A DNA stretch of 64,000 nt. Origin: Trichomonas vaginalis G3. Taxonomy: Eukaryota; Parabasalia; Trichomonadida; Trichomonadidae. The stretch lies in the NCBI RefSeq assembly GCF_026262505.1, contig NC_067205.1:7316001-7380000 (forward strand), written 5' to 3'. The translations under genes were made by a program, and so were the position numbers. The notes below the pieces were generated by a model, which saw only the letters and a program-made list of their open reading frames with translations, was not told where the DNA came from and searched no databases. This document shows, piece by piece, positions 1-9,660 of the stretch (the first letter of the stretch is position 1; every line of letters begins with the position of its first letter).

Positions 1-5
1 AATGA

Positions 6-97
6 GACAACCATGACATTTTGACAACATCACTGAAGGAAGGTATTTATGAATTATTTTTGAAAGAACTGAAAGTGTTTACCAATGTTACAATTGC
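6..97 (+). other. Possible partial coding segment running into gap
   Basis: Reading frame 3 is open from base 6 to the run of N and its composition looks like protein (a Leu/Lys/Glu-rich helix-like stretch). There is no ATG and a TGA lies just before it. It could be the tail of a gene whose remainder is lost in the gap, or chance. No family recognised. Confidence 0.15.
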
Positions 98-122
98 NNN
101 NNNNNNNNNNNNNNNNNNNNNN
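98..122. other. Assembly gap (25 N)
   Basis: A run of 25 N marks a scaffold join. The GC-rich repeat immediately to its right suggests that the break was caused by repetitive DNA. Confidence 0.95.
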
Positions 123-373
123 CCGTCCTATCTTGTTTTAAAATGGAGAAAAGGCTTCTCAAAGTATACTTCCTTGGAACGCCTGTAACTTTTCCTGTAG
201 CGACGATAGACCCTTACTTGTCCGGACAAAGTTATACTATTTTGAGTGCTCTACAAAAAAGTCAACGGCTGGTCGGCTGGGGTTCGGTCCTCCTCTTGGG
301 TCTTGGGCAAAATTTCTTAGGGGCTAGAAGGGGCGCAGCCCCTGGAAGCCCCACTACCTTTTTTTTTATTTAA
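123..373. repeat. GC-rich repeat fragment beside the gap
   Basis: This stretch is far richer in G+C than the AT-rich DNA after it. It contains the short inverted repeat AGGGGCGCAGCCCCT near 330-345, a second GGAAGCCCC block and a T-run. It can be read as a 76-codon frame (143-373), but the translation is Gly/Leu/Arg low-complexity and resembles no protein. I read it as the edge of a dispersed repeat, not a gene. Confidence 0.45.
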
Positions 374-1229
374 GTCCAAAATTAACAAATTGTAAAATAT
401 TTTTGTAAAATAGTGCGGATTTATTCATTCCCAAGTATGCATATATAAAAGAAATGAATTATTAAAATGAAAACTCAATGAAAGGTGTCAAATTACTAAA
501 CTCTCGGATTAATTTTTTATATTTTTATAATTTGAATCAAAATACAATGTATAAAGCTAAATACTTGATTTTCAAAAGATTAAAATTGGAAAATAAAACA
601 ATCAATATGAAATAATGCTATTCAATGCATACCAGTACAAATATAATGGTGATGATTACTATGAAATTTCTAACAACTCAATATTGCGTTTATTGTTTGT
701 ATTTATGGAAATGAAATAAATTTGTTTGAAAGTAAGATACTATTGCATATAGAGGGTATATCTATTTAGTATGAGTACTCCGATCTAATATCTAAATTGC
801 TATATTTAAATTTTGAGGCTAATTGTAAATTCAAATTCAATGGTATATATGATGAATTTTCAGATAAGAAAATTCAATGCATTTAATATGTTTTAGTGTC
901 TGGAAGGATATTATTCAATCCAAATATCGCGTCATAAAAGTATGACGCGGATTAAGGTAATTTCTATTTTAAATTGAATTTTGAAACAAACCAAATTTAT
1001 GGCTTGAGATAATATTATAATATTAGAGTGGCTGATATTATTATTGTAACACTGAATATTGATACATCTGAATTGAGAATTCTCAAACATATAAACAACT
1101 TTTTATTTATTATATCTAAATATTCTTCACAAGCAAGATCTCCGATTGGTACCTTATGATTAGATATGACTTGGAAATGTATCATAGTTTTGAAATTTTG
1201 AATGAAACTCAAAATTCAGAATATCCCAA
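374..1229. other. AT-rich spacer, no gene seen
   Basis: Only short AT-driven frames occur. Nothing with family similarity, RNA-gene boxes or clear repeats was found, apart from a short inverted repeat around 930-950 (CGCGTCATA / TATGACGCG). Confidence 0.6.
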
Positions 1230-2555
1230 ATGATCTTATTGCTTTCTGCTATTGCTTACTGTGAAACAATAACAGGTTCACAGACAACACAGTTAACACG
1301 TAAAGTGAATGAGTCAATAATAATTAAGGACGCAATATTCAATGAAATTGGAAATTGGGCAACATTCACTTCGGCAATTTCGTTTTCTCAAGGGTCCACA
1401 TCTACTTCAGTTGAATTAACACATACAATGTTCATCAAATGTGCCGCTAGTAATGGTGGCTCATTCACATTTGATGGCAGTTACCCACTTAAAATTGAAA
1501 AGATAGGTGTCGAAAGCGGATATAAAGGATCTGGACAAAATGCTGTAATTGGTAGAATTCTTACAAGTGGAGGCTACAACATTAATATGTCTTCATTTGT
1601 CAAAAACACAGGTGGCTCGAGGAACCTCCAACTTTGCTCCACCCCAGAAACATTGACAGCTCTAAATGTATCCGGCAACTCCGCTGACCTTGGCTTAGCA
1701 ACATACGCTTATGGCAATATGATCATTGATCAAGCTTCAACTACCACTCGGCTGACTTATTCAAACTTCGAGGCTGATGAATCATCATGCGGTGTTCTTT
1801 ATTATTACTCTGCGTCTGGCTCAAATACTGTACAGCATTGCAATTTTGTCAGGAATGTCGTTACAAACTATGGCCTCATCATTCCTGAAAAGTCATCAAC
1901 CCTTTCATTAAATGACTGCATATTTTTCGGAAATGAATATAATTCAAAGCCGATAATTAATGCTTATTCAGCTGTAAGTATTAACAACTGCTACGTTGAT
2001 AATACATTTATTTCCAGGGAAGCAAGCGTTGTAAAGTGGGCAGTAACTTCAAAATCTCCATACACTTTAACATTATACAGTACAGGAAACATTAAAGCTT
2101 TAGTTTCAGAGTCATCATCAAGCTCAGGATCTAACTTTGGCAGTGGCTCTGGATCCGGTTCAGGATCAGGCGCAACAACGGGTACAGATTCAACAGGTTC
2201 TACCACAAACCCGAATGAAACAAATACAAACAACTCAATGAGTGTCGCTGGAGATAACAACCAGACAAGTACAAGCTTTTTCATGAAGAAAGTAGGATCA
2301 ATTCCAATGTGGATGCTCCTTGCTATAGTTGCTGCGGCCGTTATTATAGTTATAATATGCTTTGCTGTTTATAGACAACATAAGAAGAAGCAGCATAGAC
2401 ATCACCATCACCATAATGATGAAGATGATGAAGACAATGATGATGATAGCGAAGAAGACGACGAAGAGTCAAACAACGAAGATGATGCTCATAATAATGA
2501 TCAACAAGAAAATCACGATGAGCCAGAAAATGATCAACAAAGTATCGCTGTTTAA
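1230..2555 (+). CDS. Type I membrane surface protein, beta-helix-like
   Basis: Predicted 441-residue surface protein. A short hydrophobic signal peptide (residues 1-12) is followed by a Ser/Thr/Asn-rich ectodomain (about 15-290) with repeated short hydrophobic strands and Cys-containing 'NCxF' turns, as in parallel beta-helix (Pmp-like) trichomonad surface proteins. Next come a Ser-Gly-Ser-Gly linker (about 295-315) and a Thr/Asn-rich stalk. A strong membrane helix (about 360-382) precedes a cytoplasmic tail with a basic patch, a run of five His, and a long Asp/Glu/Asn tract. The start is the only ATG giving a signal peptide. Family assignment is by composition and architecture, not by a diagnostic motif. 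Role in attachment or sensing is inference. Confidence 0.75.
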   Translation: MILLLSAIAYCETITGSQTTQLTRKVNESIIIKDAIFNEIGNWATFTSAISFSQGSTSTSVELTHTMFIKCAASNGGSFTFDGSYPLKIEKIGVESGYKGSGQNAVIGRILTSGGYNINMSSFVKNTGGSRNLQLCSTPETLTALNVSGNSADLGLATYAYGNMIIDQASTTTRLTYSNFEADESSCGVLYYYSASGSNTVQHCNFVRNVVTNYGLIIPEKSSTLSLNDCIFFGNEYNSKPIINAYSAVSINNCYVDNTFISREASVVKWAVTSKSPYTLTLYSTGNIKALVSESSSSSGSNFGSGSGSGSGSGATTGTDSTGSTTNPNETNTNNSMSVAGDNNQTSTSFFMKKVGSIPMWMLLAIVAAAVIIVIICFAVYRQHKKKQHRHHHHHNDEDDEDNDDDSEEDDEESNNEDDAHNNDQQENHDEPENDQQSIAV

Positions 2556-2951
2556 AAATAAAATTTGCTCTTCTACACTTTTTTAAAATGTCTTTGTTCG
2601 AAATAAACTACAAAAATTTAATTTTCATATGAAATCTTTGTTCGATATATTTTTGTAAACTACTATAGTGAATTGATTGAAAGACTATTCACAAAAATAT
2701 TTAAATCAAAAATGCTGCATTGTGTGAATAGTTGTTAGTTAAATTATATAAATTCATATTTCTGACAAATAAAATTTGTGTTAAAATTTTATATTAATTA
2801 AAATACTGAAATGATATAAAGAATTGATTAAAAAGTTTATTAATTTGAGAGGTTGCAAAAGGTTAATTCAAAATTTAATTTCAATTCAATATATCCTATA
2901 TTAATTTATAAAGTTCTAATAGATTTTTTTTAAAAAAATTATTTTTATCTA
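2556..2951. other. AT-rich spacer
   Basis: Carries TAAA-type signals just after the upstream stop (TAAAAATAAA), consistent with the trichomonad UAAA polyadenylation signal. No gene seen. Confidence 0.5.
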
Positions 2952-3626
2952 ATGAAAAATATTGGAATGGTATTTCAACTCCCTAAGTATTGGCAAATAC
3001 TTAGCGATTTCGATAAGTATCAATACAACTGCTTACGTGCAAATTTGAGCGCTAATTATTCAAAGAATCAGCGTAACAAAAGAATCGAAAACTTCACAGA
3101 GATTCTGGAGATCATTAGGAGATTTTGCGTACGTGGTGATGGTGATGATTGGAGAAGATTCCTGGTATGCGGATATTGCTGCTTTCCAGATGGGATTGCA
3201 ATTAATACGAGGCAATTAAAGTTATTGATCTTCAAATGCAAGTCTTCTATCAATGGATCACTTCATAAAATGGGATTATCTTCAAATATTGCTAAAAACG
3301 AAGCTACAAATAGTCTCATTATGGCAATTCCGATCCTCAGAGACAATATAAATGAGATGCGTCAATGGACAGTTAGAAAGTTCATTAAGATATCTGATAT
3401 TAATAATGAGGATATTTTGGCAGAACCTCAAAATGATTATTCGGAAAGTGGTGAATCTCAAAAATCCGAAGGAGAAGAAGATCATTCTCAAAGCAGTAAT
3501 GTTAACAACGCAATACCATCTATTCAAAATTCTGATTCTTCATCAATTGAAGAATATTCAGCAGGTAGTCCAACTATTTTTGATTTTTATCAACAAGAAA
3601 TCTTTTCTGAGCTTGATTTTACTTAA
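2952..3626 (+). CDS. Initiator-binding-domain protein (IBP39-like)
   Basis: A 224-residue protein with the trichomonad initiator-binding domain in about residues 10-135. The key block is FCVRGDGDDWRRFLVCG, followed by the DGIAINTRQL and KCKSSINGSL motifs, which form the winged-helix surface that reads the Inr in IBP39. The remainder (about 150-224) is Ser/Glu/Asp-rich and looks disordered. It is shorter than IBP39 itself, and the C-terminal domain that contacts RNA polymerase II in IBP39 is not recognisable. It is therefore probably a paralogous transcription regulator or an Inr competitor, not the core factor. Family identification is firm; the role is inference. The first ATG of the frame was used. 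Confidence 0.85.
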   Translation: MKNIGMVFQLPKYWQILSDFDKYQYNCLRANLSANYSKNQRNKRIENFTEILEIIRRFCVRGDGDDWRRFLVCGYCCFPDGIAINTRQLKLLIFKCKSSINGSLHKMGLSSNIAKNEATNSLIMAIPILRDNINEMRQWTVRKFIKISDINNEDILAEPQNDYSESGESQKSEGEEDHSQSSNVNNAIPSIQNSDSSSIEEYSAGSPTIFDFYQQEIFSELDFT

Positions 3627-5401
3627 GTTCAGGCTTATGATATGTATATTTTACGTGATTTTTATAAATTTCATGATATCGGTAATAGTTAGTTCATTTT
3701 TTTTCTTTTTGCTAAGGATGCCAGGCTTTTTTTCTGAGCAGAAAACGTTAATATGATATAAAGAAAATAATGTAATAATATTGAAAAATAAAAGGAAATT
3801 GAATGTATAAAATTTTAAATGTCAAAATTTTTTTAAACTCATAAAAGTGCAGAACAAAAAACAATAAATGTCGATAAAACAATTATGAATGACAAAATTG
3901 ACAACTATTTAAATAGAAAAAATCATTCACAAAAATAATTGATTTTATCGGTAAATCATTGAAATCAAATAAACAAAAGGTTAAAAAATCTGCTCATTCT
4001 CTCAACATATTAATAACATAAAGATAGTATCGAATATAATTCATTATCAAAATTAAATACCATACGTTATTTCTTAATTTGAGAATATTCAAATTAAAAC
4101 CGTTTCATCAAATTTGATTAACAATACAAATAGATTGGCAAATTTAATAAATTTAATAGCTCGGCAAAAATGAAATTATAAATACAAAAAACAATAACAT
4201 ATTCACATTTTAGTTAATATTTGAGATATTATAACAATACTGACAAAATTTAGTAATTAAATTAGCCGTGAAAAATTATGAAAAACTTAACAGATATTCA
4301 TTTTTTTCAATGAAGATCAATATAAAAGTATAAATGTTATATTGATGACAATATAAAACTATTGATCAATTTTTGAAATAATTTGGAAGACAAAAAAGTT
4401 ATCGATTTATAATTAAAAGATCAATTAAGTACATTTTTTGTTTCTATTTTGGTTCAAACATTTTTTGTTCTGAAATAAAACTTTGAATAAATTTACGTTT
4501 CAATTAAATGAAATATTGTTTTCAACTTTAAATTGATTTCGATTCTAGCATAATAGAACGATTTAATTAAGAACGAAGAAAAATATTTGGAATATGTTTA
4601 CTTAGAGTAAAAATGCGCAAATATTGTATTAAATTTATAAATGCATTGTACCAATAAGCTTTTGACTTGTATTTTTCTATTTATCTAATCAATAAAATAT
4701 TTTGAAAAATTCAAGTTTGGGATTTAAAAATTATATATTCATTACTTTAAAAAGGTAGAGTCGTCACTTAATTTGTTCCTTTTATTCGATGAATTTTGAA
4801 TTTTTGAAATTTTAATTGTTAATTCAGCCTAATAAGGTGGCAAGATAATTCCAATTAAGTTGTTTCTCAATTGCAACTTTTGTTATCTCTTGTTATAGCT
4901 TCTTAAAACAAAATTTTATATAGAATTTCTTTGATTTCAATTATTGTATTGAAAAAAGTGGGTTGTATTCAATCAGCGAATATTTAGCCATATCTCTCTT
5001 AAAAATTTAACCGCACTAGTTTCAAATATTAGTACTCCTTATGTAAAATTAGCATTATTTTAAAATGTGGATAAATATTTTCCAATCAAATTCATTTCAA
5101 TAAAAATAACATATTGAATTTTTTATTAAATAAACGACAAATAAATATATTATATTTATTGAGATCAAAAATATTATCGACTTTTGCTAAAAAAAAAACA
5201 TCTAAAATTGTCCAACATATTTACGATGTCTATAATAACTATTATAATAACATTTATGGTAGAATAATTTTTTATAAAGATAAAATTCTAAAATAAAATG
5301 TCGCTTTATCTCATTTTTTTTTCTGAAAAAAAACTGGGATTGTTTAACTATTATGATACTTTGATCAGATCTTGAAAAGTTTCAGATATTAATATAGCTT
5401 T
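3627..5401. other. Long AT-rich spacer
   Basis: About 1.8 kb of DNA very rich in A+T, with only short frames of Lys/Asn/Ile/Phe composition (for example 5114-5296). I see no gene, transposon end or RNA gene. Confidence 0.6.
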
Positions 5402-5740
5402 TTACTTTGTTAATTCATTGATTTTATTACGAATTCCAACTACATCACATCCATTAATTGTTCCAAGATCATTAATACTTTCATTTTGGTATCTAAGGAA
5501 TTTAACATGTGGAACAGACTGAACGCCGAAACGGGTGGCCAGTTCTTTGTTTTGATCTATATCTACTTTTAAGAAAACGACGTTTGGGTATTGCTTTGCA
5601 ATCTGAGGCATATTTTCACCGAGAGCTTTGCAAGGGCCGCACCATGTAGCAAAGAAGTCAACAACTAATAGACGATTTACCTTTTTTGCTATTGCAGTAA
5701 GTGTATCATAATCGCCGAGGAAGTTTAATAAATTAGACAT
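5402..5740 (-). CDS. Thioredoxin
   Basis: Compact 112-residue single-domain thioredoxin, the usual family length. It has the active-site WCGPC at residues 33-37 after the FFAT strand, the Asp of the VVDFF strand, and a cis-proline in SVPH (most thioredoxins have SVPT). No signal peptide or targeting extension, so probably cytosolic. It would reduce disulfides in partners such as peroxiredoxin, with electrons from thioredoxin reductase (family knowledge). The ATG lies 23 bases downstream of a consensus initiator. Confidence 0.95.
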   Translation of the reverse strand: MSNLLNFLGDYDTLTAIAKKVNRLLVVDFFATWCGPCKALGENMPQIAKQYPNVVFLKVDIDQNKELATRFGVQSVPHVKFLRYQNESINDLGTINGCDVVGIRNKINELTK

Positions 5741-6357
5741 TAGAATAAATCGAGAATAAAAGTGACATTAAATTTGGCCGAGTATTTATATGGGGAGTAA
5801 GAGAAAATGTTAAGCAATCATGTTCAATGCACATAATGTCAGTATATATATATATATATTCTGGTACAATTATAAGGACGATTAAGGCTTGAATAAATAG
5901 CAAAAAAAAATTGAAAAAAAGGCGAATAATTGATGAAATTAACAAACAGTTATTAGTAGTATAGGAAAATAGAATTTCATTATAAATTTTAGATGAGGTG
6001 TCAAAAAGTAAATCGAAATGAATTATTTGAATTAATTGATGTAAATTGTAAAATCATTGATCGTAAAAATCGATCTCACATTATTGTTATGCACAACTTG
6101 ATTTCGATAGTTGAATCCAAAATGATGAAAAGGTTAGAATTGAAATCAAACAATCACAAATTTTGAAAAGGATATAAATTGAGAACATGACACAATCGAA
6201 AATGAATATTTTCAGAATTAATTATTAATAAATTTGACTTAATTATGGAAATAGAATAAGTTCATGTCATCAAGATTTTGAAAAATGATATTCAAATTTT
6301 CAATTTATCTACCGCAAGTGATTTAAACAAGGAAATATTAACAATTATTCAATAAAA
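5741..6357. other. Spacer with AT dinucleotide run
   Basis: Contains the thioredoxin promoter and a (TA)n run near 5845-5859. No gene seen; the small frame 5733-5945 is AT noise. Confidence 0.5.
5761..5765 (-). promoter_or_regulatory. Inr (TCACT) of thioredoxin gene
   Basis: The minus strand reads TGTCACTTTTATTC, matching the trichomonad initiator TCA+1YW. The predicted transcription start (A, base 5763) is 23 bases before the ATG. Confidence 0.7.
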
Positions 6358-6359
6358 TA

Positions 6360-7408
6360 AGGGTTTCGTTTTGCGAAAAAAACGTACAATACGCAATTTC
6401 GCTAAAAAAACATTTAGCTAGCAATTTCGACCTTTGACTCCACTCAAGACGTCACTTTTTTAATTTTGCGGTATCATATTTTTGGAAAATCTTTATGAAT
6501 ATTATATAAAAAGTCTCTTTAATATCTATATTTCATATTTTTATCGATTTTTAAAGTTTTTGCGAAAAGTATTCAATTATTTTTGCTATTTGGTCGGGTA
6601 AATGTCAGATTTGCGACATTTTCTGATATGATATTCAGATTCTACGTTGATAATAATGCTTATAGAACCCTCTTGCTATTGTGTCAAAATTGCAAACCGA
6701 TAGCAAAAATATCTCGCAATATCAAAATTGAGATATTGAGTGAATTATGCATTATAGAGATTAAAAATCTGATTTGTGAAAACATCTCATCAGTTTCTAG
6801 CTAATTCAAAAATCTTTACTATCTTATTCGATTAAAATGAAAAGGGAATAGTTTCATTATGCTTTAAATGACAGCCTTATAATATAATCATAGTTTTCGC
6901 TCAATATGCAGCATTTTTTTTTCGAAATCTATGGTCAATATCCTAAATACTGATTGTTTGCATTCATATCTCTTACATTTTCTATACCCACATCACTATT
7001 CATTGCTATTCCTATCTTTTTCATTTTTGTTTGTTTCTCATAATTTCTCAAAAAACATGATAACTTGATATTTGTAAATATCATACTTTATAACGTAAAT
7101 AAGAACTTGACCTATTAAGAAAAGCAGTAATGAAAAGAAAATCTGAAATTCATAAAAATTACAAGTTTCTGATGACAATTAGCTTAATTAAACCAGGTAC
7201 AAGATTATATAATTGTATTTTCTATCCAATTATCCATATAATATCTTATCCAGAAAAAATAACTTGATCAATACCAAATGATTTTTTAACTAGTAAATAA
7301 AGTATTTTCTTTACACACACATTGTATATCATAGTTTTTTTTTGGTTTCGCAAAATATCCAAAAACAAATATGCTATAAAAGTGACAGTTTTCGCAAAAC
7401 GAAACCCT
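6360..7408. mobile_element. TA-flanked orphan element with 20-bp TIRs
   Basis: The ends are perfect inverted repeats of AGGGTTTCGTTTTGCGAAAA (6360-6379 and, reversed, 7389-7408). Both ends are directly flanked by TA (6358-6359 and 7409-7410), the target duplication typical of Tc1/mariner-type insertion. The 1,049-bp interior has no transposase-like frame; the 73-codon frame at 6583-6804 is unremarkable. Inr-like TCACTTTT lies near both ends, facing inward (about 6452 on plus, 7380 on minus). Interpreted as a non-autonomous or decayed DNA transposon. Confidence 0.75.
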
Positions 7409-7709
7409 TAAATAAAAACAATGGGGACATTTCATTATTTTATTATGGCAGTTTTCCGAGATAGTAGAAAATTATTGGACATTTATTCAAATCCAACATA
7501 TTATCTGTTCAAGATTTTTTTGAAATAAAATTATATTGCATTCAATGACTGACCACTTATTTGAATTTCTATTTCATAAAAAGCTTCTATAAGTGATTAT
7601 AATGCGAATTAATCTTTCCCTAATTCATCTTTTTTCAATATTTTTCAATTATTTCAGAGAGTTTGTGAACCATCGTTTTCTCAATTCAAAATTTTGAAAA
7701 GCAGAGCAG

Positions 7710-8237
7710 TTGTCGATTTCTCCACAGGGTTCAGATAAGAAGAAGTTCCGCAAGGCCAAATTTTCAAAAGCAGAAGATATGTTATTAAAAGAATTAGTCA
7801 TGGCTAATGGAACAAACAAATGGTCTTTTATTGCTTCTAGGTTTACTAATAGAAATGTTAGGCAAGTCAAGGAGCGATGGGAGTACTACCTTAGCCCAAG
7901 TGTTAATAATGGACCGTGGACAGCTCAGGAAGATAAACTACTATTAGAGAAATACCATGAACTTGGATCTAAATGGACAGCTATTTCTCATTTCTTCGTC
8001 GGAAGAACTAACACATGCTGCAAAAATCGATTTCTTGCGATGAAGCGCGCAACAGAAAAAGAACAAACTAGCTCATCCTGCGTATCATCCCCATGCGCAG
8101 AACCACTTCCTACTTCTGAGGAGGAAGTTTATCACCAGGTTGATAGTTCATTCGTTGATGCTTTTAATGATGATATTTCTAGTGATTTATTATCTTTCGA
8201 ATCAGCATTTTCTAATGCTGATTTTTGTCTTTGGTAA
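7710..8237 (+). CDS. R2R3 Myb DNA-binding protein, start unclear
   Basis: About 175 residues. Two tandem Myb repeats: R2 from about residue 19 (FSKAEDMLLKELV, then NKWSFIASRF and RQVKERWEYYL) and R3 from about residue 69 (GPWTAQEDKLLLEKYHELG, then KWTAISHFFVGRT and CCKNRFLAMKR). A Ser/Glu-rich tail has acidic-hydrophobic patches (FDAFNDDISSDLLSFE type) that could activate transcription. It is paralogous to the gene at 46699. The frame has no ATG before the first repeat; the interval opens after a TGA at 7695 and the first ATG is residue 24, inside R2. Either a non-ATG start is used, the 5' end is mutated, or the gene is a recent pseudogene. Confidence 0.75.
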   Translation: MSISPQGSDKKKFRKAKFSKAEDMLLKELVMANGTNKWSFIASRFTNRNVRQVKERWEYYLSPSVNNGPWTAQEDKLLLEKYHELGSKWTAISHFFVGRTNTCCKNRFLAMKRATEKEQTSSSCVSSPCAEPLPTSEEEVYHQVDSSFVDAFNDDISSDLLSFESAFSNADFCLW

Positions 8238-8257
8238 GTACTAAAGACTCTTTTGTT

Positions 8258-9508
8258 GTAAACAGAAATTCATCAAAAGTGACACCTCAGAAAAGCTAAA
8301 ATATTGAATTTTTGGAACTTTTGATAGAGCACGTTTTTAAATATTAATTAAAGTAAATGTATATTTTGTAAAGATTCTTGTTAATAAAAAAATAAAATTT
8401 TGAAGAAGAACACAAAATCTTCTGAAAAATAATATCACATAAACTCATATTATTTTCTAATATATAACTATTTTATATAAAAATCAAATTCAATGATCTT
8501 AAAAGCGAAGGATAAACCTCAAAATTTACGAATATAATGAGTGGGAATATAATGCTTATCTATCATAAAACCATATGAAATATCAATTTTTGCTTTACGC
8601 CTAATTTTTGACGACAATTAGCAAAAAATGTTAAATGTTAACACTCAGTCCATTTGAATATGAAAAATAAAATTGACTTTGATTAAATGTTTTTATTTAT
8701 CATGCAATTCTTCTTGCGACCAAAGATTTGAAATAAAAGTTCAAAAAATAAGATAGCTTAAAAAATAATATACGGTAGTGTTTACTAATAGATGAATAGT
8801 ATATAAATTCTATTAAAATGGATTTGATCCAAAAAAATATAAAACCAAAAATAATTGTTATAATTGAAATGAAGAAGTAATTTAAAACGATTTTATTTAT
8901 GATCAAATTTTATATATTTTTTTGGATCAAATCCATTTTAATAGAATTTATATACTATTCATCTATTAGTAAACACTACGTATATTATTTTTTAAGCTAT
9001 CTTATTTTTTGAACTTTTATTCAAATCTTTGTCGCAAGAAGAATTGCATGATAAATAAAAACATTTAATCAAAGTCAATTTTTATTTTTCATATTCAAAT
9101 GGACTGAGTGTTAACATTTAACATTTTTTGCTAATTGTCGTCAAAAATTAGGCGTAAAGCAAAAATTGATATTTCATATGGTTTTATGATAGATAAGCAT
9201 TATATTCCCACTCATTATATTCGTAAATTTTGAGGTTTATCCTTCGCTTTTAAGATCATTGAATTTGATTTTTATATAAAATAGTTATATATTAGAAAAT
9301 AATATGAGTTTATGTGATATTATTTTTCAGAAGATTTCATTCTATATGCCTATGAAAAGTACTCTCAAAACTAACTTTTTCCAAATTATAATTAAATCTA
9401 GAATATTTTATTATGCTTAGTATTATTTCATTTTTCTCATTCAATTTAGAATTTACAAATGTCAAAAAATTGAGAGCTGTCAGTTTTGATGAATTTCTGT
9501 TTATTACA
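8258..9508. mobile_element. Foldback element, copy 1
   Basis: A 1.25-kb element with short terminal repeats (TGTAAACAGAAATTCATC at the left; TGTAATAAACAGAAATTC reversed at the right). Different ~160-bp subterminal segments follow on each side. Inside are two nearly perfect inverted arms of about 425 bp (8415 to about 8840 and about 8911 to 9337) separated by a loop of about 65 bp. The same element, reversed, lies at 13054-14307. No coding capacity; the small frames inside (8700-8906, 9413-9595) are fragments of the arms and ends. Arm pairing has a few single-base gaps. Confidence 0.85.
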
Positions 9509-9660
9509 CTATCAAATTTTTACAGTTTAGAAATGAAATTTTTCCTGACCAATTTAGATTATTATATCCACCATATTGATATTAGATCAAATTAGCCAAA
9601 ACTTTTGAACAATCAAATTTTTGTATGTGCTACGATTATTTTGTTTTTTCAGAAATAAAA

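Noticed and set aside
8700-9595. Small frames inside foldback copy 1
   Set aside because: Parts of the inverted arms and terminal segment, mirrored in copy 2 with disrupted frames.
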